NCBI RefSeq assembly: GCF_947492645.1 | Contig: NZ_CANLMZ010000001.1 | Coordinates: 186,001-250,000, forward strand | Reading direction: 5' to 3' | Source: an uncultured Pontibacter sp. | GTDB lineage: Bacteria; Bacteroidota; Bacteroidia; Cytophagales; Hymenobacteraceae | DNA: 64,000 nucleotides | Shown here: one piece after another, positions 1 through 9,670 of the stretch | Layout of the letters: each line of letters begins with the position of its first letter | Position numbering within the stretch: the stretch's first letter is position 1 | The notes under the pieces: model-generated | What the model saw: only the letters and a program-made list of their open reading frames with translations | Told to the model about the DNA's origin: nothing | Databases searched by the model: none | Program-made: the position numbers and the translations under genes

Positions 1-477
1 TTGGATATGGTAATGTGGCAATGAGCCAACTTTACCAGCTTTGTGACCTTCCATATCTGTATGACCTATTGAAAAAGCCCATTCTATGTTTTTATATCTG
101 ATGGTAGTTTCAAGATAAGACGTTGATGATACATCTGCTTTTAAGTCATTAATATTACCAATAGGTTTTTCAATATTTGCCAACCATCTGAAGTAAGATT
201 CGAGTCGAAAGAAGCCTACTGGTTGTTTAAGATAGCTTTCAAAATTCTTCTTCCTTATTCCGGAAGGATAGGTAAACCAATGAAAACATGGTTTTTGTTC
301 TTCAAAAGAAGATAATTTACCATTACATAGATAGCACTTATCATTTCCCAAATCTTGAACAAAAGCTTGGTACTCACGTTTATTTCCTTCTAATTGAAGA
401 CGTGTTTCCCTTTCTATTACATCCTGAGGAATCTTTTCTAAAAACTTTTGTAAATCCGTATCTTTATATGGGTTCAT
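1..477 (-). CDS. Hypothetical protein, 3' end beyond the window
   Basis: I do not recognise this gene. It is an open frame of 159 codons read from an ATG at 477 leftwards off the window edge, so the C-terminus is missing. The N-terminal part is charged and helical (MNPYKDTDLQKFLEKIPQ). A CYLC pair near residue 48 may bind zinc, and aromatic blocks follow (CFHWFTYP, GFFRLESYFRWL). The last visible residues read GHKAGKVGSLPHYHIQ. That HYHIQ string is slightly reminiscent of the HxHxH motif of HIT-type hydrolases, but spacing and context do not confirm it. It lies downstream of another unknown minus-strand gene in the accessory island. Confidence 0.6.
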   Translation of the reverse strand, partial: MNPYKDTDLQKFLEKIPQDVIERETRLQLEGNKREYQAFVQDLGNDKCYLCNGKLSSFEEQKPCFHWFTYPSGIRKKNFESYLKQPVGFFRLESYFRWLANIEKPIGNINDLKADVSSTSYLETTIRYKNIEWAFSIGHTDMEGHKAGKVGSLPHYHIQ

Positions 478-608
478 GGTAAAGGTTTAACAACTTATCA
501 TATATCGCTTTTAATTAGCTTAACTATTAGCAGCTTATTATCATATTGTAGATGCCAGTTCATTATACCAATGATTTTAGCTGTGTTGCTATATCCTAAG
601 TAGTAATA

Positions 609-1463
609 CTATCTACCTAATTTATGTGCTGACTTAGCTAACAATTGTGTAATAATTGATGGTGGCTTGATGTTGCACTCCTCGAAAGTCACAATCTCAG
701 GCATTCTTATTTGCTCGTCTAATACTTCCCTAATCAATTTGATGTCTTTCTTTATTAACTTATCAAGCTGCAAATCTTTTTTAAATGATTTGTAAAATTC
801 TATAAATAGAATCGCAGCATAATAAGAACAGAAATCAGCATGATACCTATTGAAGTTTTTAGTAGAAAATATAAAGTTATCTGATTGCTTGTTTTCAGTC
901 CACCCCAATCGCAGCAATAAACCAGGCTCAAAATGCACTGTTTTAGAAGTTGCATAATAGAGATAATCATAAAGTTTAATCAATTTGGCATCAGTAGCCA
1001 TTTGTGCTACACTTGGAAATTCCTTATCACCTTTTAACCCATTCTTCACTAATATAGCCTTTATTTCATCTGTTAACTCCCCAACTTGTTTTTCTGCATC
1101 TTTAAATTCTAAAAATATCTGATGTGGTTTCTGTTCAAGTAAAAATGACTTTTGAACGATAGTACCCTCTAAAGTTCTTTTTCGAGTCATTAACCTAATT
1201 AGCTTATCTCTATCAATCTTGATGTGTTCATTAATATATTTTATAGCTATTAAATCCTCACAAATACCTCTTAATGAAGACATGAGAAAAAATGAATCTT
1301 GTATGTTCTCTAAAGAATTACATAGGCAGTTGAATTCATAATTTTTAGCAAACGCTGCTTTAGTTACACATAAGAAAGCACTGTCTTCTCCCAGGCGCTC
1401 AACTATTATAGTCTGGTAATGCGGATGTATATCTCTAAAAATTTTATCAAGTTGTTCTTTCAA
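609..1463 (-). CDS. Hypothetical protein, possibly DUF5677-like
   Basis: A 284-residue soluble, mostly helical protein with no signal peptide or membrane segment. The pattern SLRGICEDLIAIKYI near residue 64, followed much later by TSKTVHFEPGLLLRLGW, resembles the DUF5677 group, whose function is unknown; this assignment is from memory of the pattern and is weak. The gene is AT-rich like its left neighbour, and both lie on the minus strand 131 bp apart. A 246-bp gap without evident features separates it from the helicase gene upstream. Its place beside helicase and restriction genes makes a defence-related role possible but unproved. Confidence 0.55.
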   Translation of the reverse strand: MKEQLDKIFRDIHPHYQTIIVERLGEDSAFLCVTKAAFAKNYEFNCLCNSLENIQDSFFLMSSLRGICEDLIAIKYINEHIKIDRDKLIRLMTRKRTLEGTIVQKSFLLEQKPHQIFLEFKDAEKQVGELTDEIKAILVKNGLKGDKEFPSVAQMATDAKLIKLYDYLYYATSKTVHFEPGLLLRLGWTENKQSDNFIFSTKNFNRYHADFCSYYAAILFIEFYKSFKKDLQLDKLIKKDIKLIREVLDEQIRMPEIVTFEECNIKPPSIITQLLAKSAHKLGR

Positions 1464-1709
1464 AATGTACTTACTTTTCCAGGTTGAATTTTCAATCTAT
1501 TTTAACTTTATTAAATTGTACACCTTAACCAGTAAAATATACTTCTATATATTAAGCTTTGAGAATTGTGCTAATGCAAGGCCTGGTATCCTTAAGAGTA
1601 GATGATCTCATCTAACAGTATAACTAAAAGTTCACATCTGAAGGGTTACAATTAACGAGCAAATTTCATTGATCAAACTGCAAAAGTATTATACGTTTAG
1701 CTTGTTAAC

Positions 1710-4376
1710 TTATACCTCACTTAGAGCCCTTTGCTTCTTTGTTTTGTTGTCCCACTCCATATTGGAGTAGTCACATCCGTAGAGAAAATTCGTGCAGCCC
1801 CAGAATGTGTACAGATTTCCGTTCTTGGCAACACCTTTCTTCCTTACAACCAAGTCGGCGATTTTACAATCCGGACATTTCTTTACCTTCTTATCTTTTT
1901 TGCCTACTTCCAGTTCGGTAATAAACTTGGACTTGTAGGTCTCGTCTGCCACAAAGTAAACCTGCTCCTTGGCCCTGGTCATGGCCACGTAAAACAGGCG
2001 TCTCTCCTCGCCGTTCTCATATTGGTCAGCATCGCTCAGCAATAGGTTAAGCACTTGGTCATCCGACATCTCGGAAGGAAAACCATGCCTGCCCGAGTTG
2101 CAGTTAATGACGATCACAATATCCGCCTCAAGGCCCTTTGACTTGTGCACCGTCAGGAACTCTGCTTTGACCTTCGGCCTGCCGATGGGGCTGTACTCTA
2201 CGACGTCAGCCTCGCGTGTAAACTCGTGGCCTGCCTCTACCTCGGTGACTGATATGCAGCGCTTGATGCTAAAGGCGCTGTTCTTGTCCTCCAGCCTCCT
2301 TAGATCAAAGCTGTAGCGACCGAGTATGAAGATAGACTTCTTGTCTAAATCAACATGCCTGGACAGCAGCTCATCTAAGATGTTCTTTACCGCTATCGTA
2401 TCGCCTTGGTCGCCAGAAGGTGCGTAGACAAGGTCGTACTTGGTCTTCTTGTCAGGAAACGCGGGTTTGAGTGACTTGGCGGTTTGGCTGTCGTTTTTGA
2501 GTATGAAATCACTCGACAGGTTAATTAGCGGATTACAGAAGCGGTACGTGGTCTCTATTTTTGACTTGATGCAATACCCGAAGTAGCGCTCAAAGTCCTT
2601 GAACAGGGTAATGTCGCTGCCCGTGAAGCGGTAAATCGACTGCCAGTCATCGCCCACGCAGAACAGCCTGCATCCGGGGTTATTGTCCCGTAGTGCCTTT
2701 ATTAGTTTATAGCGGCCAATGGAGATGTCCTGGAACTCATCAATGATGATGTAGTCAAACTTCTTTTGGTAAGCGCCGGCAACAACATAGGCTGTGGCTT
2801 TGTTGATCATGTCGCTGAAGTCTATCTCCTGCCTTTCAGTCAGGTGTGCCTCATACCTTTCATAGATGGGCTTTATGATCTGAATAAAGCGATTGTTTCG
2901 CTCTCTCATCATCTCATCCTTTACCAATCCGTTGTGTTCAGCCAGGTCGCTTACTGTGTAGTTGTTTGACTTCATCAGGGTAATGAATGTCTGGAACAGC
3001 GTCACAAAGCCATCCACCTCCTCGCCGGCAGTATGGTTGATAATTGCCCAGATCTCTTTAGGGGACTTCGGAGACAGCTTTATGCCGGCGTTCTGCAGCT
3101 TCTCTGTGAGACTGGCAGTCCAGGTGCCGTCAAGCATCTCATAGCTGTAGGTCTCTATCAGCCGGGTTCTGTTCTGCTTGTGCACATCCCGTTGCCAGTT
3201 GATTTTGCTCCAGTATTTCTGGTTCGCCTGCTCCTGCGTTTCGCCTCTTTTCGCGAAGAAAGGGGGCACGCTGTTATCCTTTGAAATTGCCTGGTGCTCC
3301 AGGTAAACCCGCTTGCCGTCCTGAAGAATGGTGAAGTCCGGCTTGTACTGCCGTTTGTCTGTTGTGGCCGTCTCGAACTCGTAAGGGTACTCGTACTCGT
3401 AGTTGATGCCGTTGAAGAGCAGGAAGTTGGCGATCCGGCACTCCTCAATGCTTTTGACAATCTCCATTCGGTGGGTGGTCCTGCCGTTACTGGAGGTAGT
3501 GTATGCTTTGTAGGTCCGGAAGTTCTGGTCCTTGATGTACTGGATGTACTCGCCCTGATTCTTGAAATCAAACTGGTTTTTGACAGGCTTTAGGAAGTTG
3601 GCAAAGTAGTCCGTAACTGCCGCTAAGTACTCTTCATGTTTTATTAACTCATTGAAGGTTTTCTTGATAAACGGCTTAAACTGCTGCTCTTCGAAAATTG
3701 ATGGGCGCTTTTCCTCTACCTGCTTGATCACGTCTATGCCAAAGCTGTGGAAGGTTTTTGCAACTACCCCTTCCACATTTACGCGGGAAGCAAGCGTAAC
3801 TGCTGACTTTCTTGTAAAGGAAATCAGCAGGATGTTCTCCGGGTCCGTCTTGTAGCGCTCCACCAAGTACTTTACCTTGCCCACGATGGTCGTGGTTTTA
3901 CCGGAGCCTGCTCCGGCAATCACCAGGTTGGCATCCTCGTCCTCCACGATGGCTGTTCTTTGCTGCAGGTCCAGCGGCTTGCCTGCGGCTGTGTCGAAGA
4001 AGTCTTTGTAGGCATTAAGTTCTTGCTTTACAAAGGCTGCGTTATGCTTGCTTCTGCCGCTTTGTGCGCTCTTGTAGTAGTACAGAAACTTCTTCACCAT
4101 TACTGTGCTCTTCTGCTCTAACTTGGCCTTTTCAACTGGCTTCCCCTTTAAGGAAGCATATAACTCCTGATAGTTGGCTAACCATATTTCCAATTTGGAG
4201 TTAGTAAAATAGCCCAGTTTATAATCAAGATTTACCTCATAAGCCGCTACTGCCGCCTTTATATACTGTAGCTTGCTAGACAACAGCTGTTGAAGTTCCG
4301 CCTTCGTTTTTTGATTACTGTTCCACTTGAATATGAAGTAGCCAGCAACGGCTATAAATAAAAGTATTAACGGCAT
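1710..4376 (-). CDS. UvrD/Rep-family (helicase IV-like) DNA helicase with nuclease-like insertion
   Basis: Superfamily 1A helicase of 888 residues. Walker A AGAGSGKTTT lies near residue 154, Walker B YIIIDEFQD near 544, then GDDWQSIYRFTGSD, LTVHKSKGLEADIV and FYVAMTRAKEQ, all standard UvrD motifs. The first 18 residues form a hydrophobic segment, so the protein may be membrane-anchored. Between motifs Ia and II, at about 304-358, there is an insertion with EECRIANFL, YKPDF and VYLEH, which looks like a PD-(D/E)XK nuclease core. Near 832-870 a topoisomerase-type zinc ribbon (CPDC, then WGCTNFLYGC) closes the protein. Helicase IV has a similar overall plan but is shorter. GC is higher than in the genes on either side. 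A repair or anti-phage role is inference. Confidence 0.9.
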   Translation of the reverse strand: MPLILLFIAVAGYFIFKWNSNQKTKAELQQLLSSKLQYIKAAVAAYEVNLDYKLGYFTNSKLEIWLANYQELYASLKGKPVEKAKLEQKSTVMVKKFLYYYKSAQSGRSKHNAAFVKQELNAYKDFFDTAAGKPLDLQQRTAIVEDEDANLVIAGAGSGKTTTIVGKVKYLVERYKTDPENILLISFTRKSAVTLASRVNVEGVVAKTFHSFGIDVIKQVEEKRPSIFEEQQFKPFIKKTFNELIKHEEYLAAVTDYFANFLKPVKNQFDFKNQGEYIQYIKDQNFRTYKAYTTSSNGRTTHRMEIVKSIEECRIANFLLFNGINYEYEYPYEFETATTDKRQYKPDFTILQDGKRVYLEHQAISKDNSVPPFFAKRGETQEQANQKYWSKINWQRDVHKQNRTRLIETYSYEMLDGTWTASLTEKLQNAGIKLSPKSPKEIWAIINHTAGEEVDGFVTLFQTFITLMKSNNYTVSDLAEHNGLVKDEMMRERNNRFIQIIKPIYERYEAHLTERQEIDFSDMINKATAYVVAGAYQKKFDYIIIDEFQDISIGRYKLIKALRDNNPGCRLFCVGDDWQSIYRFTGSDITLFKDFERYFGYCIKSKIETTYRFCNPLINLSSDFILKNDSQTAKSLKPAFPDKKTKYDLVYAPSGDQGDTIAVKNILDELLSRHVDLDKKSIFILGRYSFDLRRLEDKNSAFSIKRCISVTEVEAGHEFTREADVVEYSPIGRPKVKAEFLTVHKSKGLEADIVIVINCNSGRHGFPSEMSDDQVLNLLLSDADQYENGEERRLFYVAMTRAKEQVYFVADETYKSKFITELEVGKKDKKVKKCPDCKIADLVVRKKGVAKNGNLYTFWGCTNFLYGCDYSNMEWDNKTKKQRALSEV

Positions 4377-4656
4377 TTTAATTTGGTAATGCTTATGAGA
4401 GCCTTAAAACTCTAAGTTTTTGTCAACTTCGAGCCAAGCCCCTATACTAGATTTAGTGTTTACTATTATGGAGTAACTTCTTGTTAAAATCTAATAAATA
4501 CCCTGAAGTGTTGAATCAGAATTTTAATGCACCCCTCTAATCCATTCTATTATATAAATATATTAATATGTAACAATATACTCTTTACAGTATCTGCTTT
4601 TTTAGTTAAAATTAAAGCAGAGCTTTGCACTAGAACCCTTTTCTAAACTTTCTTTT

Positions 4657-5007
4657 ATGACGTTCAACTTCTACATTGGTGGATATGGCCGAGACAGTCA
4701 TCGCTTCACTCTTGACAACTCTAGGTTACGCTGCTCTGAGTACTATGGAATACCGTCCGATCATGACAAGATCATTTCTGTTGCAGAAAATGAAGATTGG
4801 GGGAAACTGTTAAATTTCCTTAAAGGCTGTGACTGGAAGAGAAGGTACGATAGTGATATTCTGGATGGAACGCAGTGGGAGTTGAAAGTGAAGGCACCAC
4901 GCATTCATATTAACTCTTATGGTTCTAATGCTTATCCCGAAAACTTTGGGGAGTTCCTGGTTTTGCTAAACAGAGTGTTAGGCGAAACTGGTCTACAGGT
5001 AAAATAG
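4657..5007 (+). CDS. Hypothetical protein, 116 aa
   Basis: An unrecognised small soluble protein starting MTFNFYIGGYGRD. The central block DILDGTQWELKVK followed by INSYGSNAYPENFGEFL looks like a conserved small family seen in other Bacteroidota, but I cannot name it. It is the only plus-strand gene among the first 25 kb and ends 11 bp from the convergent zinc-ribbon gene. Upstream lies a 280-bp AT-rich stretch that could hold its promoter. No signal peptide or membrane segment is visible. A regulatory or immunity role would be guesswork. Confidence 0.65.
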   Translation: MTFNFYIGGYGRDSHRFTLDNSRLRCSEYYGIPSDHDKIISVAENEDWGKLLNFLKGCDWKRRYDSDILDGTQWELKVKAPRIHINSYGSNAYPENFGEFLVLLNRVLGETGLQVK

Positions 5008-5018
5008 CAGATAGTTAG

Positions 5019-5360
5019 TTAATCCCAGCATCCCATAGACTCAAACCGTAGATTTTCCCTTTTACACCTTGGGCAATGCCATGTCTCTTTTGCCCATAGA
5101 TACTCGTCAGAAGCAAAACTATATCCTAAAGCATCATCTTCTCTTTCTTCGGTTTCTGGCTTGTAAAAGCTAACTTTCTTCCGACACTTTGGGCACTTGC
5201 AGTATAGCCTATTAATATCCCTACCCACAACTATTCCACAAGCATCGCAGTACGCAGGCTCAATTTGAGTTCTAGTGTCTGGATAGCTGAACCCTATACC
5301 CTGCATGATTGCTTCTGACTCTAGCCCGCATGTACAAACGGCTTTGATGATGCTTCCCAT
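5019..5360 (-). CDS. Multi-zinc-ribbon protein downstream of mcrC
   Basis: A 113-residue protein built from zinc-ribbon half sites: CTCG at the N-terminus, CDAC near residue 39, CKCPKC near 53 and CPRC near 95, with a final GCWD. These would make two zinc ribbons. It starts 20 bp after the mcrC stop on the same strand, so it is probably the last gene of an mcrB-mcrC transcript. I know of no fixed McrBC partner of this kind. It may be a nucleic-acid-binding accessory or simply a hitchhiker; the spacing favours co-transcription. Confidence 0.7.
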   Translation of the reverse strand: MGSIIKAVCTCGLESEAIMQGIGFSYPDTRTQIEPAYCDACGIVVGRDINRLYCKCPKCRKKVSFYKPETEEREDDALGYSFASDEYLWAKETWHCPRCKRENLRFESMGCWD

Positions 5361-5379
5361 ATATTTTCCACAATACAGA

Positions 5380-6648
5380 TCAACTTGCTAATGGAGTCAA
5401 ACCCGTTACAGATTCAATAATTCTTTTACCGACTCCCTGCATCAAACTTCCATCTGGCTCAACTAAGTCTATGAATTCTAAGCTACATGAATGATTGTCT
5501 GCGTAAAAATCAGAAGGATGATACGCTTCATGTAGCTTCTGTATTCCATGCACCTGAGGGTATAGGAGTGTGCTATGATTTGCTCCAAAGTGTATGTTGT
5601 AAGCATACATCTGCTTTAAATCATTATCAGAGGGAGTATGATCTGAAAGTACTTTCCACTTTGTATCAACAATAACTTTCTGCTTCACCTTTACACCGCC
5701 TTTATCTTCTTCATATTGAATTACAATATCCGGACGGATAGTCTTGGAGCTCCAGAACTTCCTGCTTGACTGTCCAGATACAAAAAGCCTGTTCGCTTGA
5801 AATAGCTGCTCATCCTTCTTGATTTGCCTATACACATACTTTTCAAACAGCTGGTTCATGTCAAACAGAATAGAAAGTATGTCTTCGCCACCTGAGGATA
5901 AGTCCGGACTATAGTTAAGAATGATTAGTTTAGAAAGTTGGATTACCTGCTCGTAAGGCTGCGTTTTGCGATTAAATATGATTTTACTAAATGTAGCATT
6001 TGTAACTACTATATCATCAAAATCACCAAAGGTATAGAGTAACTTAAACGCATTACTTCTTATATGTGCAGAACTAACACCTGTTAAAATAGTCAGCGCC
6101 TTTTTTATTATCTGATGTAAAAGGTGGTTTTGATCATATACCTGATGATCAGTAAAGAATCGCTCTTTATGTACAAGATTCCTTTTTATCTGCTCTTGAA
6201 AAAGCAATCTACCCTTTAAGGCATTCTGATTGTTTTGCTCTTGCCGATAGCGCTTTACCAATCCCTGGTGCTCTAGTTGATCCACTCCTTCCAGGAACTG
6301 CCAGAGAAACAACTCCAGCAACGAAGATGAGCGCAACCGAAGCATTGCACTTGATAAGGAAGAAACTGATAGATACCCAGTTTCTCTAAGAAGCAGGAAT
6401 AAGGCCTTTTGCCACTTTACAGTATCATCTCCTACATCAGCTTTAGGTAATACTTCAATCGTAAGGCCATCAATTTGTATAACTCCTACATAGCTTTTAA
6501 AATGGAGACGCTTATGGCCAACATTAAAATAGATATTACCATGCTTTTCATTGTGTTGTACAAGCCTATTAAAATGCTTTGTAGTGAATTTAACTTCATC
6601 CACCTCAAGGCATGAATGTTCAAAGACTTGTACAACATCAACCGGCAT
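5380..6648 (-). CDS. mcrC: McrC, nuclease subunit of McrBC-type restriction system
   Basis: A 422-residue McrC homologue. McrC pairs with the McrB GTPase ring and cuts DNA carrying modified cytosines. The N-terminal region (FNRLVQHNEKHGNIYFNVG, then HFKSYVGVIQIDGLTIEVLPK) is typical of the family. The C-terminal PD-(D/E)XK nuclease core is seen as RPDIVIQ near residue 305 and VIVDTKWK near 328. The start at 6648 overlaps the 3' end of mcrB by 11 bp, which implies translational coupling. The zinc-ribbon gene follows after 20 bp. No truncation is visible, so the nuclease is expected to be active. Confidence 0.93.
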   Translation of the reverse strand: MPVDVVQVFEHSCLEVDEVKFTTKHFNRLVQHNEKHGNIYFNVGHKRLHFKSYVGVIQIDGLTIEVLPKADVGDDTVKWQKALFLLLRETGYLSVSSLSSAMLRLRSSSLLELFLWQFLEGVDQLEHQGLVKRYRQEQNNQNALKGRLLFQEQIKRNLVHKERFFTDHQVYDQNHLLHQIIKKALTILTGVSSAHIRSNAFKLLYTFGDFDDIVVTNATFSKIIFNRKTQPYEQVIQLSKLIILNYSPDLSSGGEDILSILFDMNQLFEKYVYRQIKKDEQLFQANRLFVSGQSSRKFWSSKTIRPDIVIQYEEDKGGVKVKQKVIVDTKWKVLSDHTPSDNDLKQMYAYNIHFGANHSTLLYPQVHGIQKLHEAYHPSDFYADNHSCSLEFIDLVEPDGSLMQGVGKRIIESVTGLTPLAS

Positions 6649-9600
6649 AAACTTGCTTAAATGTGTCTACTGACCAGGATGCAGAGTCTGTAAACTCAAA
6701 TACATCCTTTTCACTTAACTCATAATCATTACCCCAATTACCTTTTGCAAACTTTCTTCTGCCTGTGGCCCCATTGGTTTTCTTTTTTACAAATCCCTCG
6801 CCCAGAACCATACCTATGCGCCCATAGTCGCCATAGAAATATTCTTGTAGCAAGGGAATGATGTTGTCTTTAAAGATTTTCTTAAGTTCTGTTATTACAT
6901 CATCTGTACGCGCTAAGGAGATAAAATACGAATGGCCGATACAATGATCTCTGTTCAGGAGCACTTCAATTCTATCATTGATGGCTCTGAACAGTTCCTG
7001 AGGATTTACCCCTGGAAACTCCATTCCTACGAAATGCTTATTTGGATCAAACCCGATCTCTCCCTCTCCCTTCATACCATTCCAAATAGTATACTTTTCA
7101 GCATGCAGATCTTCTGGTGTTCCGATAACTTCCAGTACCATGGCTTCGGCAGCCTTATAACGATTGCTTTGCCAATTGTTATCCTTGTGACGCCATAACA
7201 GGTTGTAAAAAAGGTGAGCTGCACTTGGCACTAGCGCAGCATCCGGAGCCAGTTCTTTGAATGAAAAACGACGTCTAAGAGCAGTATCGAGAGCCTCTAC
7301 ACTTCGGTCTGCAGTATTCATTGTTCCCAGCAGATAAAGGTTAGCAGGAACAGAGAAATCTTCTTTAGAATAAGGCAGTATAACTTTTAACTGTTCTATA
7401 TTGCCAGCTCTCTTATCAGGCTCTATAAGTGTTATCAGCTCTCCGAATATTTGAGAGACATTACCCCGGTTTATCTCATCTATGATGAGAACATGATTCT
7501 TCCGGAACTCTTCTGTTATTGAAACCGATTCAAAATAATTTTGCTTTATCAGTCCTTTGTTAAGGCTGTAGATAGTCTGTTGTGAAAAGGCTTTTTTGTA
7601 AATCTCCGTAACCGGTAAGTTAACTTCTTTTACCAGCCACTTTACCTTGCGGAAGTGCCGATAAGAAACCGGAGAATCCTGCTCAAAGTAGTAGCCACCG
7701 CTTACTTGACCGATTGCACGTATTTTATAGTTACCATTAGAGACAAACACAAAATCGCCGTGCTTCATATCCACTACAAACATTTTTACAGCAGTCGTCT
7801 CATACTTACTCCTCTCTAGGCCATCTTTATCCAGAAGATCCTTAATTTCCTTACGGTTCTTTACCCCCTCAAAATTTATTCCGCCGCCCCACCCTAAGGC
7901 TATACAGTCGTTCTTTAAGCAGTATTGATAGATTTCATCATCGTCTGAAGAAGCTGTATTACCAACAGACATCTTATAGAAACGTGCATTTTTGAAGCTT
8001 TCCTTTATAACAATTTTAAACTGATCAGATTGACTTTTAGGCTCATAGTTTACATAGCTTTCTGCTCTTTCACATATATTCTTAAATATCCCTGGTAGAA
8101 GCTCATAAGCAATGTCGCCTGATTGCGTTAATGCGGTTTCTTCCTCTTCTTCTTTAGTTTCTTCAGAAGGCAGCACCGGCTTGATGCCCTCTACAAAGTC
8201 TTCATAAGAAAAAGACTGATGGAATGTAACAAACTCAACCTGCTTACGCTCCTGATAAACCTGAAATTGCTTGTTTATAGCTTCTCTTGTCGTATACTTT
8301 TTCTTCAGTTCATCTTCCGTTAATTCTTCTATTATCTGGAGTGCATACTGCTTTGTGTAGTATGTTTTGCCTGTACCAGGAGGTCCATATAATATCTGAT
8401 TTAATGGCATAGTATGTTTAGCAGTACCTTTATCATTTTGATTCTGTTCTTCGGTTTTAGTTGCTTTAGCCTGGCTTGACTGGAAGTTGAAAAGTATAGC
8501 TCTGTAAGCCTTATCAAAAGCAGCTTTTCTAAAGGCAGCATTATCATATTCTTTACGCTCAGTGCTGTTATCCCTTTCTATCTCAAATTGGACAGCCTCA
8601 ACAATGGCGTTTATATGTTGTTGAACAACCTGCGCAGATGTATTCTTATAGTATGCTGCATTGTCACCGCCAGTAAAGCCTCCCTTTTCAACTCCAGGAA
8701 TTATATAATCTTCTGGTGCAATGAAATAAAATGAGTTGCTCTTTAAATTTAAGCAGTATCGCTTACCAACATGGAAACCTAGCTGTCTCGATCCTGTGCT
8801 AAATACTAAGTTATCTTCGTCTGCTAAGGAAAGCTCATCTATGATGAAGTCTAACACCTGAAAGAAGACGTTTAGATCATCAATTGAGCACTTGCTAATT
8901 CTATCTTTAAATTCCTTTTCGTCTTTCTGGAAGGGATAATCAATGGCGCTGTTCAGCTCTCTCCATTTAGGGAGCTCTTCTGCTATACTTTTTGTAAGTT
9001 CTTCCCAACTAGCATATGGCTTATCTACAGAGTTAAAACCATTGCTATTTACTCTATGACCTTTGTATAAGCCACCACTAATTCCCGCTTTATCAATTCG
9101 AAAAAATAGTTGATATGCATCCTGCGGACTTGTTGCCTTATCCGGAATTATAGCTCCCCAAACATGATCGGTACCATAGTTATTAGGTCCATCAAAATCA
9201 TTCCAATGCGCTTTAGCATTGGGAATGTCATTTTCTGCGATAATGTCGTTTGTTAGGTGTTGTAGTAGTTGCTTTACTTCCTGCTTCTCTGCTTGATTAT
9301 AGAAAAAGGGAAAAAGTATAATGTATGGGTCTTTCCACTGATGGAACATCCCTAATTTACTCGTTTTATAGCCTCTTATACTTCGGAGATATTCATGTGA
9401 AGGAGAATAATAAGCAGCAATATCCCTGCTTTCAATTGCTGCCTTAAATTCATCAATCGTTTGTTGGCTAACCTTCTCTACGTTAAGTAACTTCTGAGCG
9501 ATCAGGAAACGAAGGAGAACAACTGGCTTGAAAGTTTTATCAGGTTGCCAGTCATTAACCAACTCTGTAAGAATATCAGGCTTAATCTTATTGAGCTCAT

Positions 9601-9670
9601 TAAATATGACTTTAGGATCACGTAGGTTGTGTAGTTCTTTACTTTTTTCAACAAGATTTTCTATAGTCAT
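6638..9670 (-). CDS. mcrB: McrB-like AAA+ GTPase with an inserted EVE domain
   Basis: A 1010-residue motor subunit of a McrBC-type system. The N-terminal 400 residues have two regions that probably sense ligand or DNA (YQLFFRIDKAGISGGLYKGH; then LNLKSNSFYFIAPEDYIIPG). The GTPase core has Walker A YGPPGTGKTYYT near residue 428, Walker B VLIIDEINRGNVSQIFGEL near 727, and GTMNTADRSVEALDTALRRRF, the McrB sensor/arginine finger region. Between the Walker motifs, at about 560-675, is an EVE (PUA-like) domain: FYKMSVG, CIALGWGGGINF, VVDMKHGDFVFVS, IRAIGQVSGGYYF. EVE domains bind modified bases, so this likely sets target specificity. It precedes mcrC with an 11-bp overlap and is followed on the upstream side by a 115-bp gap. 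E. coli McrB is under half this length. Confidence 0.92.
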   Translation of the reverse strand: MTIENLVEKSKELHNLRDPKVIFNELNKIKPDILTELVNDWQPDKTFKPVVLLRFLIAQKLLNVEKVSQQTIDEFKAAIESRDIAAYYSPSHEYLRSIRGYKTSKLGMFHQWKDPYIILFPFFYNQAEKQEVKQLLQHLTNDIIAENDIPNAKAHWNDFDGPNNYGTDHVWGAIIPDKATSPQDAYQLFFRIDKAGISGGLYKGHRVNSNGFNSVDKPYASWEELTKSIAEELPKWRELNSAIDYPFQKDEKEFKDRISKCSIDDLNVFFQVLDFIIDELSLADEDNLVFSTGSRQLGFHVGKRYCLNLKSNSFYFIAPEDYIIPGVEKGGFTGGDNAAYYKNTSAQVVQQHINAIVEAVQFEIERDNSTERKEYDNAAFRKAAFDKAYRAILFNFQSSQAKATKTEEQNQNDKGTAKHTMPLNQILYGPPGTGKTYYTKQYALQIIEELTEDELKKKYTTREAINKQFQVYQERKQVEFVTFHQSFSYEDFVEGIKPVLPSEETKEEEEETALTQSGDIAYELLPGIFKNICERAESYVNYEPKSQSDQFKIVIKESFKNARFYKMSVGNTASSDDDEIYQYCLKNDCIALGWGGGINFEGVKNRKEIKDLLDKDGLERSKYETTAVKMFVVDMKHGDFVFVSNGNYKIRAIGQVSGGYYFEQDSPVSYRHFRKVKWLVKEVNLPVTEIYKKAFSQQTIYSLNKGLIKQNYFESVSITEEFRKNHVLIIDEINRGNVSQIFGELITLIEPDKRAGNIEQLKVILPYSKEDFSVPANLYLLGTMNTADRSVEALDTALRRRFSFKELAPDAALVPSAAHLFYNLLWRHKDNNWQSNRYKAAEAMVLEVIGTPEDLHAEKYTIWNGMKGEGEIGFDPNKHFVGMEFPGVNPQELFRAINDRIEVLLNRDHCIGHSYFISLARTDDVITELKKIFKDNIIPLLQEYFYGDYGRIGMVLGEGFVKKKTNGATGRRKFAKGNWGNDYELSEKDVFEFTDSASWSVDTFKQVYAG

